DNA of 64,000 bases, taken from NCBI GenBank assembly GCA_034408855.1, contig JAWXCK010000080.1, positions 28,678-92,677 on the forward strand. Direction: 5' to 3'. Source of the stretch: JAIYDQ01 sp034408855. GTDB taxonomy: Bacteria; Planctomycetota; Planctomycetia; Pirellulales; Pirellulaceae. Position 1 is the first letter of the stretch. Every line of letters starts with the position of its first letter. A program made the translations under genes and the position numbers. Under the pieces are notes generated by a model. The model did no database searches. It had not been told where the DNA came from and saw nothing but the letters and a program-made list of their open reading frames with translations. Shown here one piece after another: positions 28,535-37,259 of this stretch.

Positions 28535-28935
28535 GAATCAACCTCGAAAAAGCGACGCCGAAAGGCCCTGGGATGGGTGGAATAGCCTGGGAATACATGC
28601 GATGTACGTCTGTAGACCCTTATTTGGATTCTAATTACGACCCTTTTGATTGCAACGAAAGAAAGCCTGCAAAAGTCAGCTTCAAGACGCTCAAAGTCAC
28701 TTTGTAACGGGGACTGGAGACGTCTAATTAGCCGTTCAACCGGTACTTTCGGTACAACCCTTGCAGGCTGATCCAATCGGCTTGGAGTAGACTGGCGACC
28801 GAAAAGTTCCGTTCGACTGTACATTTCAAGACTGTTTTTTAATGCCTCCAACCGGTAAATTCTTGGTGATACCGCTGTTTTGGGGCAAAATGCCCATCAA
28901 AAGTCCTGCTTTTCAAGTCCTGAGATAATTCCGCT
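28535..28935. other. Divergent intergenic region upstream of the giant gene and ffh
   Basis: This 401-bp space holds the leaders and promoters of both divergent genes. I see no clear consensus promoter and no hidden gene. A small hairpin (GGGC-AAAAT-GCCC, 28883-28895) lies about 40 bases before the ffh start. Confidence 0.5.
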
Positions 28936-30411
28936 ATGTTCGATTCTCTTTCCGAAGGTCTACAGTCCGCATTCAAGTCTTTGCGCGGCAAAGGAAAACT
29001 CACCGAATCCAATATTCGCGACGGCCTGAAAATGGTCGAGACGTCCCTGTTGGATGCCGACGTGAATATCGGTGTCGTCGAGCACTTCATGGCTCAAGTC
29101 ACCGAAGCGGCAGTCGGCAAACGCGTCCTGCTGTCGCTTCGCCCCCATGAAGAGCTGATTCGTATCGTCTACGAAGAATTGGTCGCCTTGCTTGGGCCGG
29201 TCGATAATACGATCGTGCTCGATCGCGGGCAGTTAAAGACGATCATGCTTTGCGGCTTGCAAGGTGCCGGAAAAACGACGACCTGTGGAAAACTCGCGCA
29301 GTTAATCAAAGAGCAAAAATTTAAGCCGTTTCTCGTGGCGGCCGACTTGCAGCGACCAGCCGCCATCGAGCAACTTCACGTCATCGGTCGACAGCTAGGC
29401 GTCGGCGTATTCTCCAAAGAAGGAGCCACCGACCCGGTTGCCGTGTGCCGCGAAGGGATCGCAGCGGCGAAAGCTGCCGGGGCGAACATCGTGATTTTGG
29501 ATACGGCGGGTCGACTTGCCATCGACGAAGAATTGATGGAACAGCTTCAAGATATCGACGCCCAAGTCAAACCAGATCAAGTTCTATTGGTGGTCGATGG
29601 GATGACCGGTCAGGATGCTGTCAACAGCGCCGGGGCTTTCAACGAAGCCCTGGAACTCGACGGCGTTATCATGACAAAACTTGACGGCGATGCTCGCGGC
29701 GGTGCATTGTTGAGTGTCAAAGCGGTCACCGAGGTTCCTATCAAATTCTTAGGAACCGGCGAGCATCTCGATGCGCTCGAACCATTCCGCCCCGAAGGGA
29801 TGGCGAGCCGAATTCTTCAGATGGGTGATATTCTCGAAGTCGCTCGCGAAGCCCATCGATTGGTCGATGAAAAACAGCGGCTCGAGCTTGAAGATCGAAT
29901 GAAAAAAGGGCAGTTTGGACTGGCCGAATTTCGCGAGCTGATGGAGAAATTCCGTAAACCAGGGCTGATGCAAAAGATGATCGGACTGATGCCTGGGATG
30001 GGAGAAATCTCGAAGATGATGTCGGGCGGACAAGGCGAAAAGGAGATGCGGCGAGTCTCTGGAATTATCGATTCCATGACTCCTACGGAACGGAAAAACC
30101 CGAAAATCATCGACAATCAACGCCGCATGCGAATCGCATCCGGAGCCGGCGTTGCCGCTCCTCAAGTGAACGAATTGATCAAGCAATTCGATATGCTCGC
30201 ACCGATCATGCAAATGGCTGCGGGCGGGAACACTAAAGACAAAATGGCCATGATGCAGCAAATGCAAGGGATGATGAGTCAGAATCCACACAATCCGATG
30301 ATGGGAATGAAAACCAAACAGAGCACCGGAAAACGCCTCTCCCCCAAGGAACGCGAACGGCTTATGAAAGAACGTGAAAAAGCCATCCGTAAAGCCAAAC
30401 GCGACAAATAA
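28936..30411 (+). CDS. ffh: Signal recognition particle protein Ffh (SRP54)
   Basis: GTPase of the signal recognition particle; with SRP RNA it binds signal sequences emerging from the ribosome and docks to FtsY at the membrane. The 491-residue protein has the N-terminal four-helix part, the G domain with P-loop GLQGAGKTTT from residue 107, DTAGRL, and TKLDGDARGG, and a Met-rich C-terminal M domain that binds signal sequences and RNA (the stretch MAMMQQMQGMMSQNPHNPMMG). The tail is basic (KERERLMKEREKAIRKAKR). Length is slightly more than the usual 450, mostly in the Met-rich tail. It is followed by rpsP and trmD, a common bacterial arrangement. Confidence 0.98.
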   Translation: MFDSLSEGLQSAFKSLRGKGKLTESNIRDGLKMVETSLLDADVNIGVVEHFMAQVTEAAVGKRVLLSLRPHEELIRIVYEELVALLGPVDNTIVLDRGQLKTIMLCGLQGAGKTTTCGKLAQLIKEQKFKPFLVAADLQRPAAIEQLHVIGRQLGVGVFSKEGATDPVAVCREGIAAAKAAGANIVILDTAGRLAIDEELMEQLQDIDAQVKPDQVLLVVDGMTGQDAVNSAGAFNEALELDGVIMTKLDGDARGGALLSVKAVTEVPIKFLGTGEHLDALEPFRPEGMASRILQMGDILEVAREAHRLVDEKQRLELEDRMKKGQFGLAEFRELMEKFRKPGLMQKMIGLMPGMGEISKMMSGGQGEKEMRRVSGIIDSMTPTERKNPKIIDNQRRMRIASGAGVAAPQVNELIKQFDMLAPIMQMAAGGNTKDKMAMMQQMQGMMSQNPHNPMMGMKTKQSTGKRLSPKERERLMKEREKAIRKAKRDK

Positions 30412-30601
30412 AAGCTGCCCCGTGTTTTTCCAGAATTGTAAAGCTGAACATCCGCGAAACAATCAAATTCCCAGAACGTTTCCGAGATTTTTAGCTTGCC
30501 AATCCGCTACATCGGACATTTATTTTGGTAATGTGGCCTCAAAAAGGGCTCCCTGAAACATCGGGAAGTCGCTACAATCACCGTCCCAAATATAATTTTT
30601 C

Positions 30602-30606
30602 AGGAG
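30602..30606 (+). promoter_or_regulatory. Ribosome binding site of rpsP deciding a GTG start
   Basis: AGGAG lies ten bases before GTG at 30617. It is one of the few clear Shine-Dalgarno sites in the window, and it fixes the start so that the protein begins MVRIRMKRLG. Confidence 0.8.
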
Positions 30607-30616
30607 ATTTCAAGCA

Positions 30617-30961
30617 GTGGTTCGTATCCGTATGAAGCGTCTTGGACGCAAAAACCGTCCGTTTTACCGCCTTTGTGTTGTCGATGGCCGCAAGCCGCGA
30701 GATGGGCGTGTTCTTGAAGAACTTGGGCACTACGACCCAATGTGCAAAGAAACGGACGCTCGCGCCATTCTTCGCGGCGAACGAATCGACTATTGGCTCA
30801 GCGTAGGGGCTCAGCCTAGCGAAGCGACTGGTGTGCTGATTAAGAAGTATGGTACCAATGGAACGCACCTTGCCAAACAAGCCGAAGCGTTGCAGCGACT
30901 AGGTCGTGCGAGCAAGAAATCGTCACCAGTCGTTGCGGCCGCGACCCAAGAAGGTTCCTAG
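30617..30961 (+). CDS. rpsP: 30S ribosomal protein S16
   Basis: Small-subunit ribosomal protein that stabilises the 16S rRNA 5' domain. The 114-residue protein starts MVRIRMKRLGRKNRPFYRL, followed by VVDGRKPRDGRVLEELGHYDP, the family signature, and then an Arg/Lys-containing core ending in a short low-complexity tail (KKSSPVVAAATQEGS). Start is GTG with a good AGGAG. It lies 205 bases after ffh. RimM, usually found between rpsP and trmD, is absent; a REP-like element occupies the gap. Confidence 0.98.
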   Translation: MVRIRMKRLGRKNRPFYRLCVVDGRKPRDGRVLEELGHYDPMCKETDARAILRGERIDYWLSVGAQPSEATGVLIKKYGTNGTHLAKQAEALQRLGRASKKSSPVVAAATQEGS

Positions 30962-31013
30962 TACGTCGTTCTTGAAAAACGAATCAAAGCAAAGCTAGCG
31001 GGCGGTTGATATA

Positions 31014-31117
31014 GTGAGCCGTCGGCGCTAGACCGGAAAATTCATCAGCCGAAGTGCGTTAGCACCTGTCGGCTCGAATTACTGGGAAACCGGAGGCTAA
31101 CGCGTTCCGGCTGATTT
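31014..31117. repeat. REP-like palindrome cluster between rpsP and trmD
   Basis: A family A-like arm (GTGAGCCGTCGGCGCTAGAC) at 31014 is followed by an inverted pair: CAGCCGAAGTGCGTTAGCAC near 31046, and CCGGAGGCTAACGCGTTCCG at 31090-31109 in opposite sense. The element ends about 30 bases before trmD and fills the place where rimM often lies. Confidence 0.65.
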
Positions 31118-31150
31118 GCAGACGTGCTTTTAAATTTTCGGAACTGCCCG

Positions 31151-31837
31151 ATGCGGTTTGACATCGTCACCCTCTTTCCCGAAATCTTCACCGGCTATCT
31201 CACGCAAAGCCTTTTGAAGAAAGCGATCGAATCCAAGCTCGTCGAAATCGTCGTTCATGATCTTCGAAACTGGTCGACCGACGACAAGCATCACAAAATT
31301 GATGACCGCCCATTTGGCGGTGGGCCTGGAATGTTGATATGCGTCGAACCGGTCATCGAATGTGTTGAAGAAATTCAAGGACACGCATCTGAACGCGGCC
31401 AAGTTATCCTGTTAACGCCGCAAGGTGATCGACTTAACCAACCGCTCGTCGAAGACCTTTCAATTCATCAACGATTGATTCTTTTGTGTGGTCGCTATGA
31501 GGGTTTTGATCAGCGAGTAATCGATATACTTCAGCCGCGCGAGCTGAGTATTGGCGACTACATTCTAAATGGTGGCGAAGTTGCGGCGATGGTCGTTGTT
31601 GACTCGACAATTCGAATGGTGCCAGGGGTTCTCGGCGATGAAAACAGCAGTATTGAAGATTCCTTTTCGCGAGGAAATAGACTGTTGGAATTTCCTCAGT
31701 ACACGCGACCTCGTGAGTATCGCGGCTTTGCGGTCCCGGACGTTCTCCTCAGCGGAAATCACGAAGCGATTGCGGCATGGCGCCAATCGCAAAGCCAACA
31801 GCGAACTTCTGAACGCCGACGCGATCTCTTGCCCTAA
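31151..31837 (+). CDS. trmD: tRNA (guanine-N1)-methyltransferase TrmD
   Basis: Methylates G37 next to the anticodon of tRNAs reading CNN codons, preventing +1 frameshifts; S-adenosylmethionine is bound in a trefoil knot. The 228-residue protein starts MRFDIVTLFPEIFTGYLTQS and shows DDRPFGGGPGM, LLCGRYEGFDQRV and SIGDYILNGGE, the knot signature, then PGVLG and RPREYRG. I use ATG 31151; an upstream in-frame ATG at 31124 would prefix nine residues not seen in the family. It follows rpsP without the usual rimM. Confidence 0.97.
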   Translation: MRFDIVTLFPEIFTGYLTQSLLKKAIESKLVEIVVHDLRNWSTDDKHHKIDDRPFGGGPGMLICVEPVIECVEEIQGHASERGQVILLTPQGDRLNQPLVEDLSIHQRLILLCGRYEGFDQRVIDILQPRELSIGDYILNGGEVAAMVVVDSTIRMVPGVLGDENSSIEDSFSRGNRLLEFPQYTRPREYRGFAVPDVLLSGNHEAIAAWRQSQSQQRTSERRRDLLP

Positions 31838-31864
31838 TTCGGCTCCCCCCTCGAGTTCGTAGTC

Positions 31865-31906
31865 CCGCCTTCAGGCGGCTTCGCACGCAGCTCCGCCTTC
31901 AAGCGG
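31865..31906. repeat. Paired short hairpins (family C REP-like) after trmD
   Basis: CCGCCTTCAGGCGG (31865-31878) and CCGCCTTCAAGCGG (31893-31906) are two small GC-rich hairpins in tandem, just downstream of the trmD stop. They could act as a terminator but have no U-run. Confidence 0.6.
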
Positions 31907-32031
31907 CAATGACGGCAAAGTCGGAAAACTCAGCACTTGCGATTCACATTGCATCGACGAATCCCTTGATGACGATGGATAACAATTGGGAATGTATCGA
32001 TACCGCGAAGCCTCGTTCACTCGAATCCAAG

Positions 32032-34539
32032 ATGAAATTTTCGACAAGATCACATCGTCAGCGTCATCGAGGAATAGCCAAAGTCATGGTGGTGCTTGGT
32101 GCTGCACTATTATCGATCGCAGTTTTCGCCGGTATTTTTGCTTGGATGATGACTGGGGCGAAGACAAGTCCCGAAGCTCGATTGAACGCGGGATTGCGCT
32201 TACTTAAGAAAGGGCAGACGCAAGAGGCCAAGCTTCGAGCGGCGTCGATCGACGAAGCATCGTTAAAGGATCCGGCAGAGCAATCCAAACATCATCTTGT
32301 ATTCGGAGCGGCCGCCTTGGACGACGCGGAGCACGCTAGGCTTCGTCAAACGGAGATTGCAAAGGCTAAGGAATCCGAAGAGCATCTTCAGAAATCCAAG
32401 AAGATAGGCTTTCCTCGTGGCTACGAAGGGCTCGGTAATTTCTTGCTAGGCAAGGTCTTGGTGATGCTCTTTCGAGGTAGCGAAGCGATGGAACCACTCG
32501 ATGCTGCGATCGCCGAGTGGCCAAGTGGACGAGTCGATTCGCTTGAACGGTTGATCGACATCGAGCTTGCAGAAGAGAAACCAGATTTTGAGTTGCTGAG
32601 AGAGCGACTTCATCAATGGGACGCCTTGGCCGGTCTGACTAAGGACGAACGAGAATTGGCTGGCATCAAAAGGATTGAAGTTGAACTAGCAGCTGGCCAA
32701 AGCGATGCCGCCGAACAAGTCGCGAAGAGCGTTCCCGACGATTCGCGCTATGCAGTCAACGCAAAGTACTTGATGGCGCTGACCGAACTCAAACATCAAC
32801 AATCATTGGCTACACAAAACAAGCCCGAGTTCGAATCGATTTTGAAGGTGATGCAGGATGTGAGCCGAGAATTGATCGTTGACAATAGGACGCGGCGGCG
32901 GAGCAAATACTATAGCGGGCTGATTTATCTCACCATCGAACAGCCCATCGCCGCGATGACCACGTTTAGCGCATTGCGACAAGAGTTCCCACAAACAGTC
33001 GAGAGTACAGCCGCTACGATCGAGGAAATACAAGCCTTGATCGCACTAAATCGTTATGAAGATGCCAGCCGGACTTTGAAACTGCTGACCGATCAATTTG
33101 GTGACCTGTCATGGTATCAGAACCATTGGATGCCCTTGAAAGCCATGCGAGATCGAACCAATGAACTCGGCCAAGAACTGGTCAAGGCAAAGGCTTATCC
33201 CGAGCTTATATCATTTGCGGAGCACTTACCGCCTTTCAACGAGCGGGTGGATAAGCTGAAATTGCTCGCCGTCGGATACCAGCGCTGGGCACTTTCGCTT
33301 AAAGAGAAAGCTTTGGGGATCGATCCACTGCTGGATATCCGCAACGCGAAGCGGACGCGTGAATCGGATGCTAGTACGGACGAGCGACAACAGCAGCTAT
33401 TTAGCAAGGCAGCCCAATTCTTCAAGGAGCTTGCGATTCATGAACTTCGTTCGCCCGAATACAGCGATCTTATTTGGTCGGCCATTGATTCCTCGCAAGC
33501 AGCCGGAGAACTGACGCAATCGAACGCGATGATCGCCAACAATATGGCCTATGAACCGAGGGACCGGCAACCGCGGAGTATTCTTAAAATCGCCGAGAAT
33601 CATTTTGCGATGCAAGAACTCGAAAGTGCATTGATTCAACTTCAACGCTGCATTAACCAGCATCCCGAGCATCCCTTGTCCTATCAAGCTAGGCTCAATG
33701 CCGCTCGTATTCTGAGCGAGCAATCTCAATTTGATCAGGCTATCGATTATCTGGACAAGAATCTCTATGCTAGTCAACTCACACCAGAAAGCCCCGTTTG
33801 GCGTGAATCATTCTTTGAACTCGGTAAAATTCACTTCCAGCGTGGGGAGAAACAACACGCTGAAGGCGACGCATTACAATACGAAACGACTTCGCTACAA
33901 AAAAACAAACGTATCGAGAAACTCGAAGCATCGAACACTCAATTCATTAAGAGTATTGCTTGTCTCGAAGAATGGATAAAGCGATATCCCGAAGATTCGC
34001 GTCGATTCGAGACCATGTACGCGATTGGACAAGCCTATCAAATGGCTGCCCAATGGAACACGGTACAGATCAACGAAAAGCTCTTGAATTCGGATGAGCA
34101 AATTCGATCGCGCGTTCAAGAAAAGCGAAAACTTTTGGATTCCGCACGCAAAACCTTCAAGGAAATTCGCGATGGAATGAACTCGTCTAAGGACTTGGCG
34201 GTTCTCGATGTAGCCCAACAACGATTGCTTCGGAATAGCTATTTTGCCGAAGCAGATTTGATGTTTCAGTCGAAAGATTATGAAGGAGCCTTGGCAACCT
34301 ATCGCAATATTGCCAACCGCTTAGCCAATGAACCGGAAGCCATGGAAGCACTTTCCCAGGCTGCCGATTGCCTAAAGCGACTCGGTCGCGAAGAGGAAAG
34401 TCGACGGGTCATTGCGCAAGCCCGACATGTTCTCGAACAGATTCCAGCGCAGCGCGATCAGCAGTTCGTGAGCTTCACTCGGTTTTCCCGCAACGAATGG
34501 AGCAAACATTTAGATTGGATGGGGAAGGATTCGCTGTAG
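32032..34539 (+). CDS. Membrane-anchored tetratricopeptide-repeat protein
   Basis: An 835-residue protein with a short basic N-terminus (MKFSTRSHRQRHRGIAK), one membrane helix (VMVVLGAALLSIAVFAGIFAW), and then a long helical region built of TPR-like units. Clear units are around SPEARLNAGLRLLKKGQTQEA, NAARILSEQSQFDQAIDYL and FAEADLMFQSKDYEGALATY. The membrane helix next to basic residues predicts the TPR part lies outside the cytoplasm, where it may scaffold envelope proteins. I chose ATG 32032 because it gives a compact membrane anchor; in-frame ATGs at 31909, 31969 and 31975 would give longer forms, the first beginning inside the upstream palindrome. No specific function recognised. Confidence 0.7.
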   Translation: MKFSTRSHRQRHRGIAKVMVVLGAALLSIAVFAGIFAWMMTGAKTSPEARLNAGLRLLKKGQTQEAKLRAASIDEASLKDPAEQSKHHLVFGAAALDDAEHARLRQTEIAKAKESEEHLQKSKKIGFPRGYEGLGNFLLGKVLVMLFRGSEAMEPLDAAIAEWPSGRVDSLERLIDIELAEEKPDFELLRERLHQWDALAGLTKDERELAGIKRIEVELAAGQSDAAEQVAKSVPDDSRYAVNAKYLMALTELKHQQSLATQNKPEFESILKVMQDVSRELIVDNRTRRRSKYYSGLIYLTIEQPIAAMTTFSALRQEFPQTVESTAATIEEIQALIALNRYEDASRTLKLLTDQFGDLSWYQNHWMPLKAMRDRTNELGQELVKAKAYPELISFAEHLPPFNERVDKLKLLAVGYQRWALSLKEKALGIDPLLDIRNAKRTRESDASTDERQQQLFSKAAQFFKELAIHELRSPEYSDLIWSAIDSSQAAGELTQSNAMIANNMAYEPRDRQPRSILKIAENHFAMQELESALIQLQRCINQHPEHPLSYQARLNAARILSEQSQFDQAIDYLDKNLYASQLTPESPVWRESFFELGKIHFQRGEKQHAEGDALQYETTSLQKNKRIEKLEASNTQFIKSIACLEEWIKRYPEDSRRFETMYAIGQAYQMAAQWNTVQINEKLLNSDEQIRSRVQEKRKLLDSARKTFKEIRDGMNSSKDLAVLDVAQQRLLRNSYFAEADLMFQSKDYEGALATYRNIANRLANEPEAMEALSQAADCLKRLGREEESRRVIAQARHVLEQIPAQRDQQFVSFTRFSRNEWSKHLDWMGKDSL

Positions 34540-34636
34540 AATAACCTAACGATATTCAGCAGCGAATTCTTTGGCTCCGGTCGCCTAAGCTTGCGGTGAA
34601 TTGCTAGGTACCGGATAACGTACGGAGCGACATCGA

Positions 34637-35122
34637 ATGATGCCATGGTTAAACTCCCTTCGTGACCGTGTCAGAGTTGCTATCGATGCCGTTTCGCGAA
34701 AGTGCTTTCGGCGGAATAGGTTGCTGGGCGAGAGCGATACACTTTCGGTTGGAAAACAAGGTGAACGCATCGCAGCAGACTACCTTCGTCGCCAAGGATT
34801 GAAGATCCTCCATCAGAGTTATCGCAGTCCGATCGGCGAAGTCGATATTATCGCTCTCGACCAGTCGAATCGATCGCGAAAAACGCTCGTCTTCGTCGAA
34901 GTCAAAACGTGGCGAATACCTGCACAAGGTGGGCCGGCCGACGCAGTCGACGGGCAAAAGCAAGAGCGCTTGACGCGTTTAGCACTCGAGTTCCTCAAGC
35001 GTCATCGACTCCTAGAGAGTCCTGCTCGATTCGATGTTGTGCAAGTCATTCTCGAACCGCTATCGATTCGTCATTTTCCGAACGCCTTTGAAGCGACCGG
35101 AAAGTATCAGTGGTTTTCTTAG
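34637..35122 (+). CDS. yraN: UPF0102 family protein YraN (nuclease-like fold)
   Basis: Member of a widespread family with a restriction-endonuclease-like fold, role unsettled. The 161-residue protein has an unusual basic N-terminal extension (about 35 residues). The family core follows: GKQGERIAADYLRRQGLKIL, the GEVDIIALD segment and VFVEVKTW, whose D and ExK residues correspond to the nuclease-like active site, and VDGQKQERLTRLALEFL. In E. coli the homologue is about 130 residues. It stands alone between a TPR gene and an MFS transporter. Confidence 0.9.
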   Translation: MMPWLNSLRDRVRVAIDAVSRKCFRRNRLLGESDTLSVGKQGERIAADYLRRQGLKILHQSYRSPIGEVDIIALDQSNRSRKTLVFVEVKTWRIPAQGGPADAVDGQKQERLTRLALEFLKRHRLLESPARFDVVQVILEPLSIRHFPNAFEATGKYQWFS

Positions 35123-35222
35123 TCGCCAACGGCGTGGAATTTTTACGACTCGTTTCCATACGGCGATTGCTTTGCATTAGAATGTCTCGCGTTCCCCGGG
35201 CTTGTCGTAGACGGATCAAAAA

Positions 35223-35292
35223 TGTGAGCGGCACGGCGCTAGCCCCCGGTTTTTGATATGGAAAACCGGCGGCTAGCGCCGAACCGCTCACA
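35223..35292. repeat. Complete family A REP palindrome (two arms)
   Basis: The left arm starts TGTGAGCGGCACGGCGCTAG and ends in CCCCCGGTTTT. The right arm, starting AAAACCGGCGGCTAGCGCCG and ending CCGCTCACA, is its near-perfect reverse complement. The result is a stem of about 30 bp around an 8-base loop. It is the best-preserved copy in the window, and lies 53 bases before the MFS gene. Confidence 0.85.
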
Positions 35293-35344
35293 AAATTAAG
35301 TGACACGGCGAGCAAATTAGGTCATTCGAGGTTATGAACAGTCC

Positions 35345-36748
35345 ATGAAGCAAGAAAATGTGAATACGAACGACGGTGCCGCTTCGAGTTCAATCGCCAT
35401 CGATTCGGTCGATAACCGCCCTGAACTTCTCGCCGATCGATCGTTTTGGGGGATCGCGACCACTCAGTTCTTGGGGGCCTTCAATGACAACCTTTTTAAA
35501 CAGTTGATCTTGCTGCTCTCGGTTCCGGCTGTTGTCGTTGGAATTCAACAAGCTGCGAACGCAAACGCCGGTGACGACGTTCAGGGATATGCGACGGCTA
35601 TCTTTTCGCTTCCATTCGTCATCCTTAGCGGCTTTGCGGGTTTTCTTTCCGATCGATATAGCAAACAACAAGTCATCTTCATATCCAAGGTTGCCGAGAT
35701 TGCAATCATGTTTCTCGGCATGTTCGCCTTCTTGATGTACGGAACATTTGCAGCACTGGGAACATGGTCGGTGCTCTTTTTGATGGCGACGCAAAGCACT
35801 TTTTTTGGACCTGGCAAGTACGGTATTTTGCCCGAGCTGTTTCGCGAACGCGATCTTGCAAAGGCCAATGGGCTGATTTTGATGAGCACGTTTCTTGCAA
35901 TCATCTTCGGGACGGTCGTGGCTGGCTTCTTGTTCGATGTTTTATTGGTTGTGGATGCGGCAGGAAAGCCGCAAGCACAAGCTTTGTGGATCGGTTCGTG
36001 CGCTTGTATTTTGATTGCCGTCGTTGGAACGTGGACGTCGACGTGGATTCGTCGCACGGCCATCGCTGAACCTAGTTCGACTCTTTCGCTGGCGGACTGG
36101 GGACTATCGGCACCGATGCGAGGGCTACTCGGTAACGATCGACCATTGTTGATGGCGTTGTTGGTTTCGTGCGTTTTCTGGATGGTTTCGGGTATCGCGG
36201 TTCCCGTTGTCAATCGACTCGGCATTGGGCAGCTCAACGTTAATAAGTCACTCACCAGTCTTTTGGTCGCTGCGATTGCCATTGGTATTATGTTGGGATC
36301 GATCCTAGCAGCGGCCGTTTTCAAAAAACTCAAGCCACGAGGGCAAGTCACCGTCGGCCTATGGGGATTGGTCGCCAGTCTCCTGTTTCTCGGATGCTGG
36401 ACGGCCAATGGAAAGCATATGTTTGGCTACTCGGGTTGTTTTGTATTGCTTATCGTGCTCGGCGTTTTCGCCGCCATCTATGCGGTTCCATTGCAAGTCT
36501 TCCTTCAATCGAGACCGCCTGCGGAATTAAAAGGGCGGATGATCGGCACGATGAATCAAGCGAACTTCGTCGGTATCCTTTTATCGGGTCCGCTCTATCA
36601 AGGCTTCGAAAAGATATCGAGCTCTATGGGATGGCCGATTAGTTCGGTCTTCTGGATGTTGGCGGTTTTGGTTATTCCGCTGGCCATCTTTTATCGACTT
36701 GGGAGCGGGGAAAGAGAAATAGCCCGCATAGCGCGACCGCTTGATTGA
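35345..36748 (+). CDS. MFS transporter, LplT-like (lysophospholipid transporter family)
   Basis: Inner-membrane major facilitator superfamily transporter of 467 residues. About twelve hydrophobic helices follow a soluble 35-residue N-terminus. Family landmarks are FWGIATTQFLGAFNDNLFKQ near 35, FLSDRYSKQQVI (the MFS loop-2 motif) near 100, and FFGPGKYGILPELF near 155, which is characteristic of LplT and the MFS half of Aas-type fusions; homologues import lysophosphatidylethanolamine for reacylation. No acyltransferase gene is adjacent, so substrate is inferred from family only. The last codons (ARPLD and stop) form one arm of a strong terminator hairpin. Confidence 0.8.
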   Translation: MKQENVNTNDGAASSSIAIDSVDNRPELLADRSFWGIATTQFLGAFNDNLFKQLILLLSVPAVVVGIQQAANANAGDDVQGYATAIFSLPFVILSGFAGFLSDRYSKQQVIFISKVAEIAIMFLGMFAFLMYGTFAALGTWSVLFLMATQSTFFGPGKYGILPELFRERDLAKANGLILMSTFLAIIFGTVVAGFLFDVLLVVDAAGKPQAQALWIGSCACILIAVVGTWTSTWIRRTAIAEPSSTLSLADWGLSAPMRGLLGNDRPLLMALLVSCVFWMVSGIAVPVVNRLGIGQLNVNKSLTSLLVAAIAIGIMLGSILAAAVFKKLKPRGQVTVGLWGLVASLLFLGCWTANGKHMFGYSGCFVLLIVLGVFAAIYAVPLQVFLQSRPPAELKGRMIGTMNQANFVGILLSGPLYQGFEKISSSMGWPISSVFWMLAVLVIPLAIFYRLGSGEREIARIARPLD

Positions 36749-36771
36749 GCGGGTCGCTATGCGGGCCTTTT
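36722..36771 (+). terminator. Strong hairpin terminator overlapping the MFS stop codon
   Basis: GCCCGCATAGCG at 36722 pairs with CGCTATGCGGGC ending at 36766, and inner GACCGCT/AGCGGGT bases extend the stem. A TTTT run follows at 36768-36771. The stop codon (36746-36748) lies in the loop and right arm. Confidence 0.85.
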
Positions 36772-36795
36772 CTACCGTGAAAACCGGGCCGAACC

Positions 36796-37025
36796 CTAGG
36801 ATTTGGGTTTGCCGTTGGGACTTTTAAAAAAGCTCCAACGATCGCCACTAAGATCACGGTGCATCCATTCTTTGACGAGCTCTAACGGTGCCGTTCGAAT
36901 TTTTTAGATTCACTGAACTTCTCGTCGGACGCGATCAACTCCACAATCGCAGCTCGAAGGCTTAATGAGTTATTGGCTATTGGTGGTGAGCCGGTTATCG
37001 AAGTCAACCGCTGCGTTTGCCACAC
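36796..37025 (-). pseudogene. Possible small gene broken by a frameshift at an A6 run
   Basis: On the minus strand, an open frame from about 37025 (GTG) reads protein-like sequence (NSLSLRAAIVELIASDEKF, then SESKK) until a run of six A (T6 at 36900-36905). There it goes out of frame and stops at once. The next frame continues as APLELVKEWMHRDLSGDRWS and ends PNGKPKS with a stop at 36796-36798. One added base in the homopolymer would join the two into a single frame of about 75 codons. It may be a decayed gene, a sequencing error, or chance. No family recognised. Confidence 0.3.
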
Positions 37026-37259
37026 TCGTCTAATTTCGGACGCTGTAACCAAAACTCAACGACAATCTCAAGCATTCGCTGTGCCGAACCGAGAAAAAGG
37101 GACAGATTTCTATCGATGCATCGATAAATTGCGTCAGTCTCGTAAAGATGTAGCAAATAGGAAAAATGGACTGCGATTTGATGTTTGTCAAACAGACCGC
37201 TGCAGGGCGAAAATTGTAAATTCTACAATCGCTAGCAAACGTTTTTACAATTCGGTGCC

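Noticed and set aside
30573..30596. rpsP promoter from TACAAT and TATAAT boxes
   Set aside because: No matching -35 box, and the TATAAT lies only six bases before the Shine-Dalgarno site, leaving no room for a leader.
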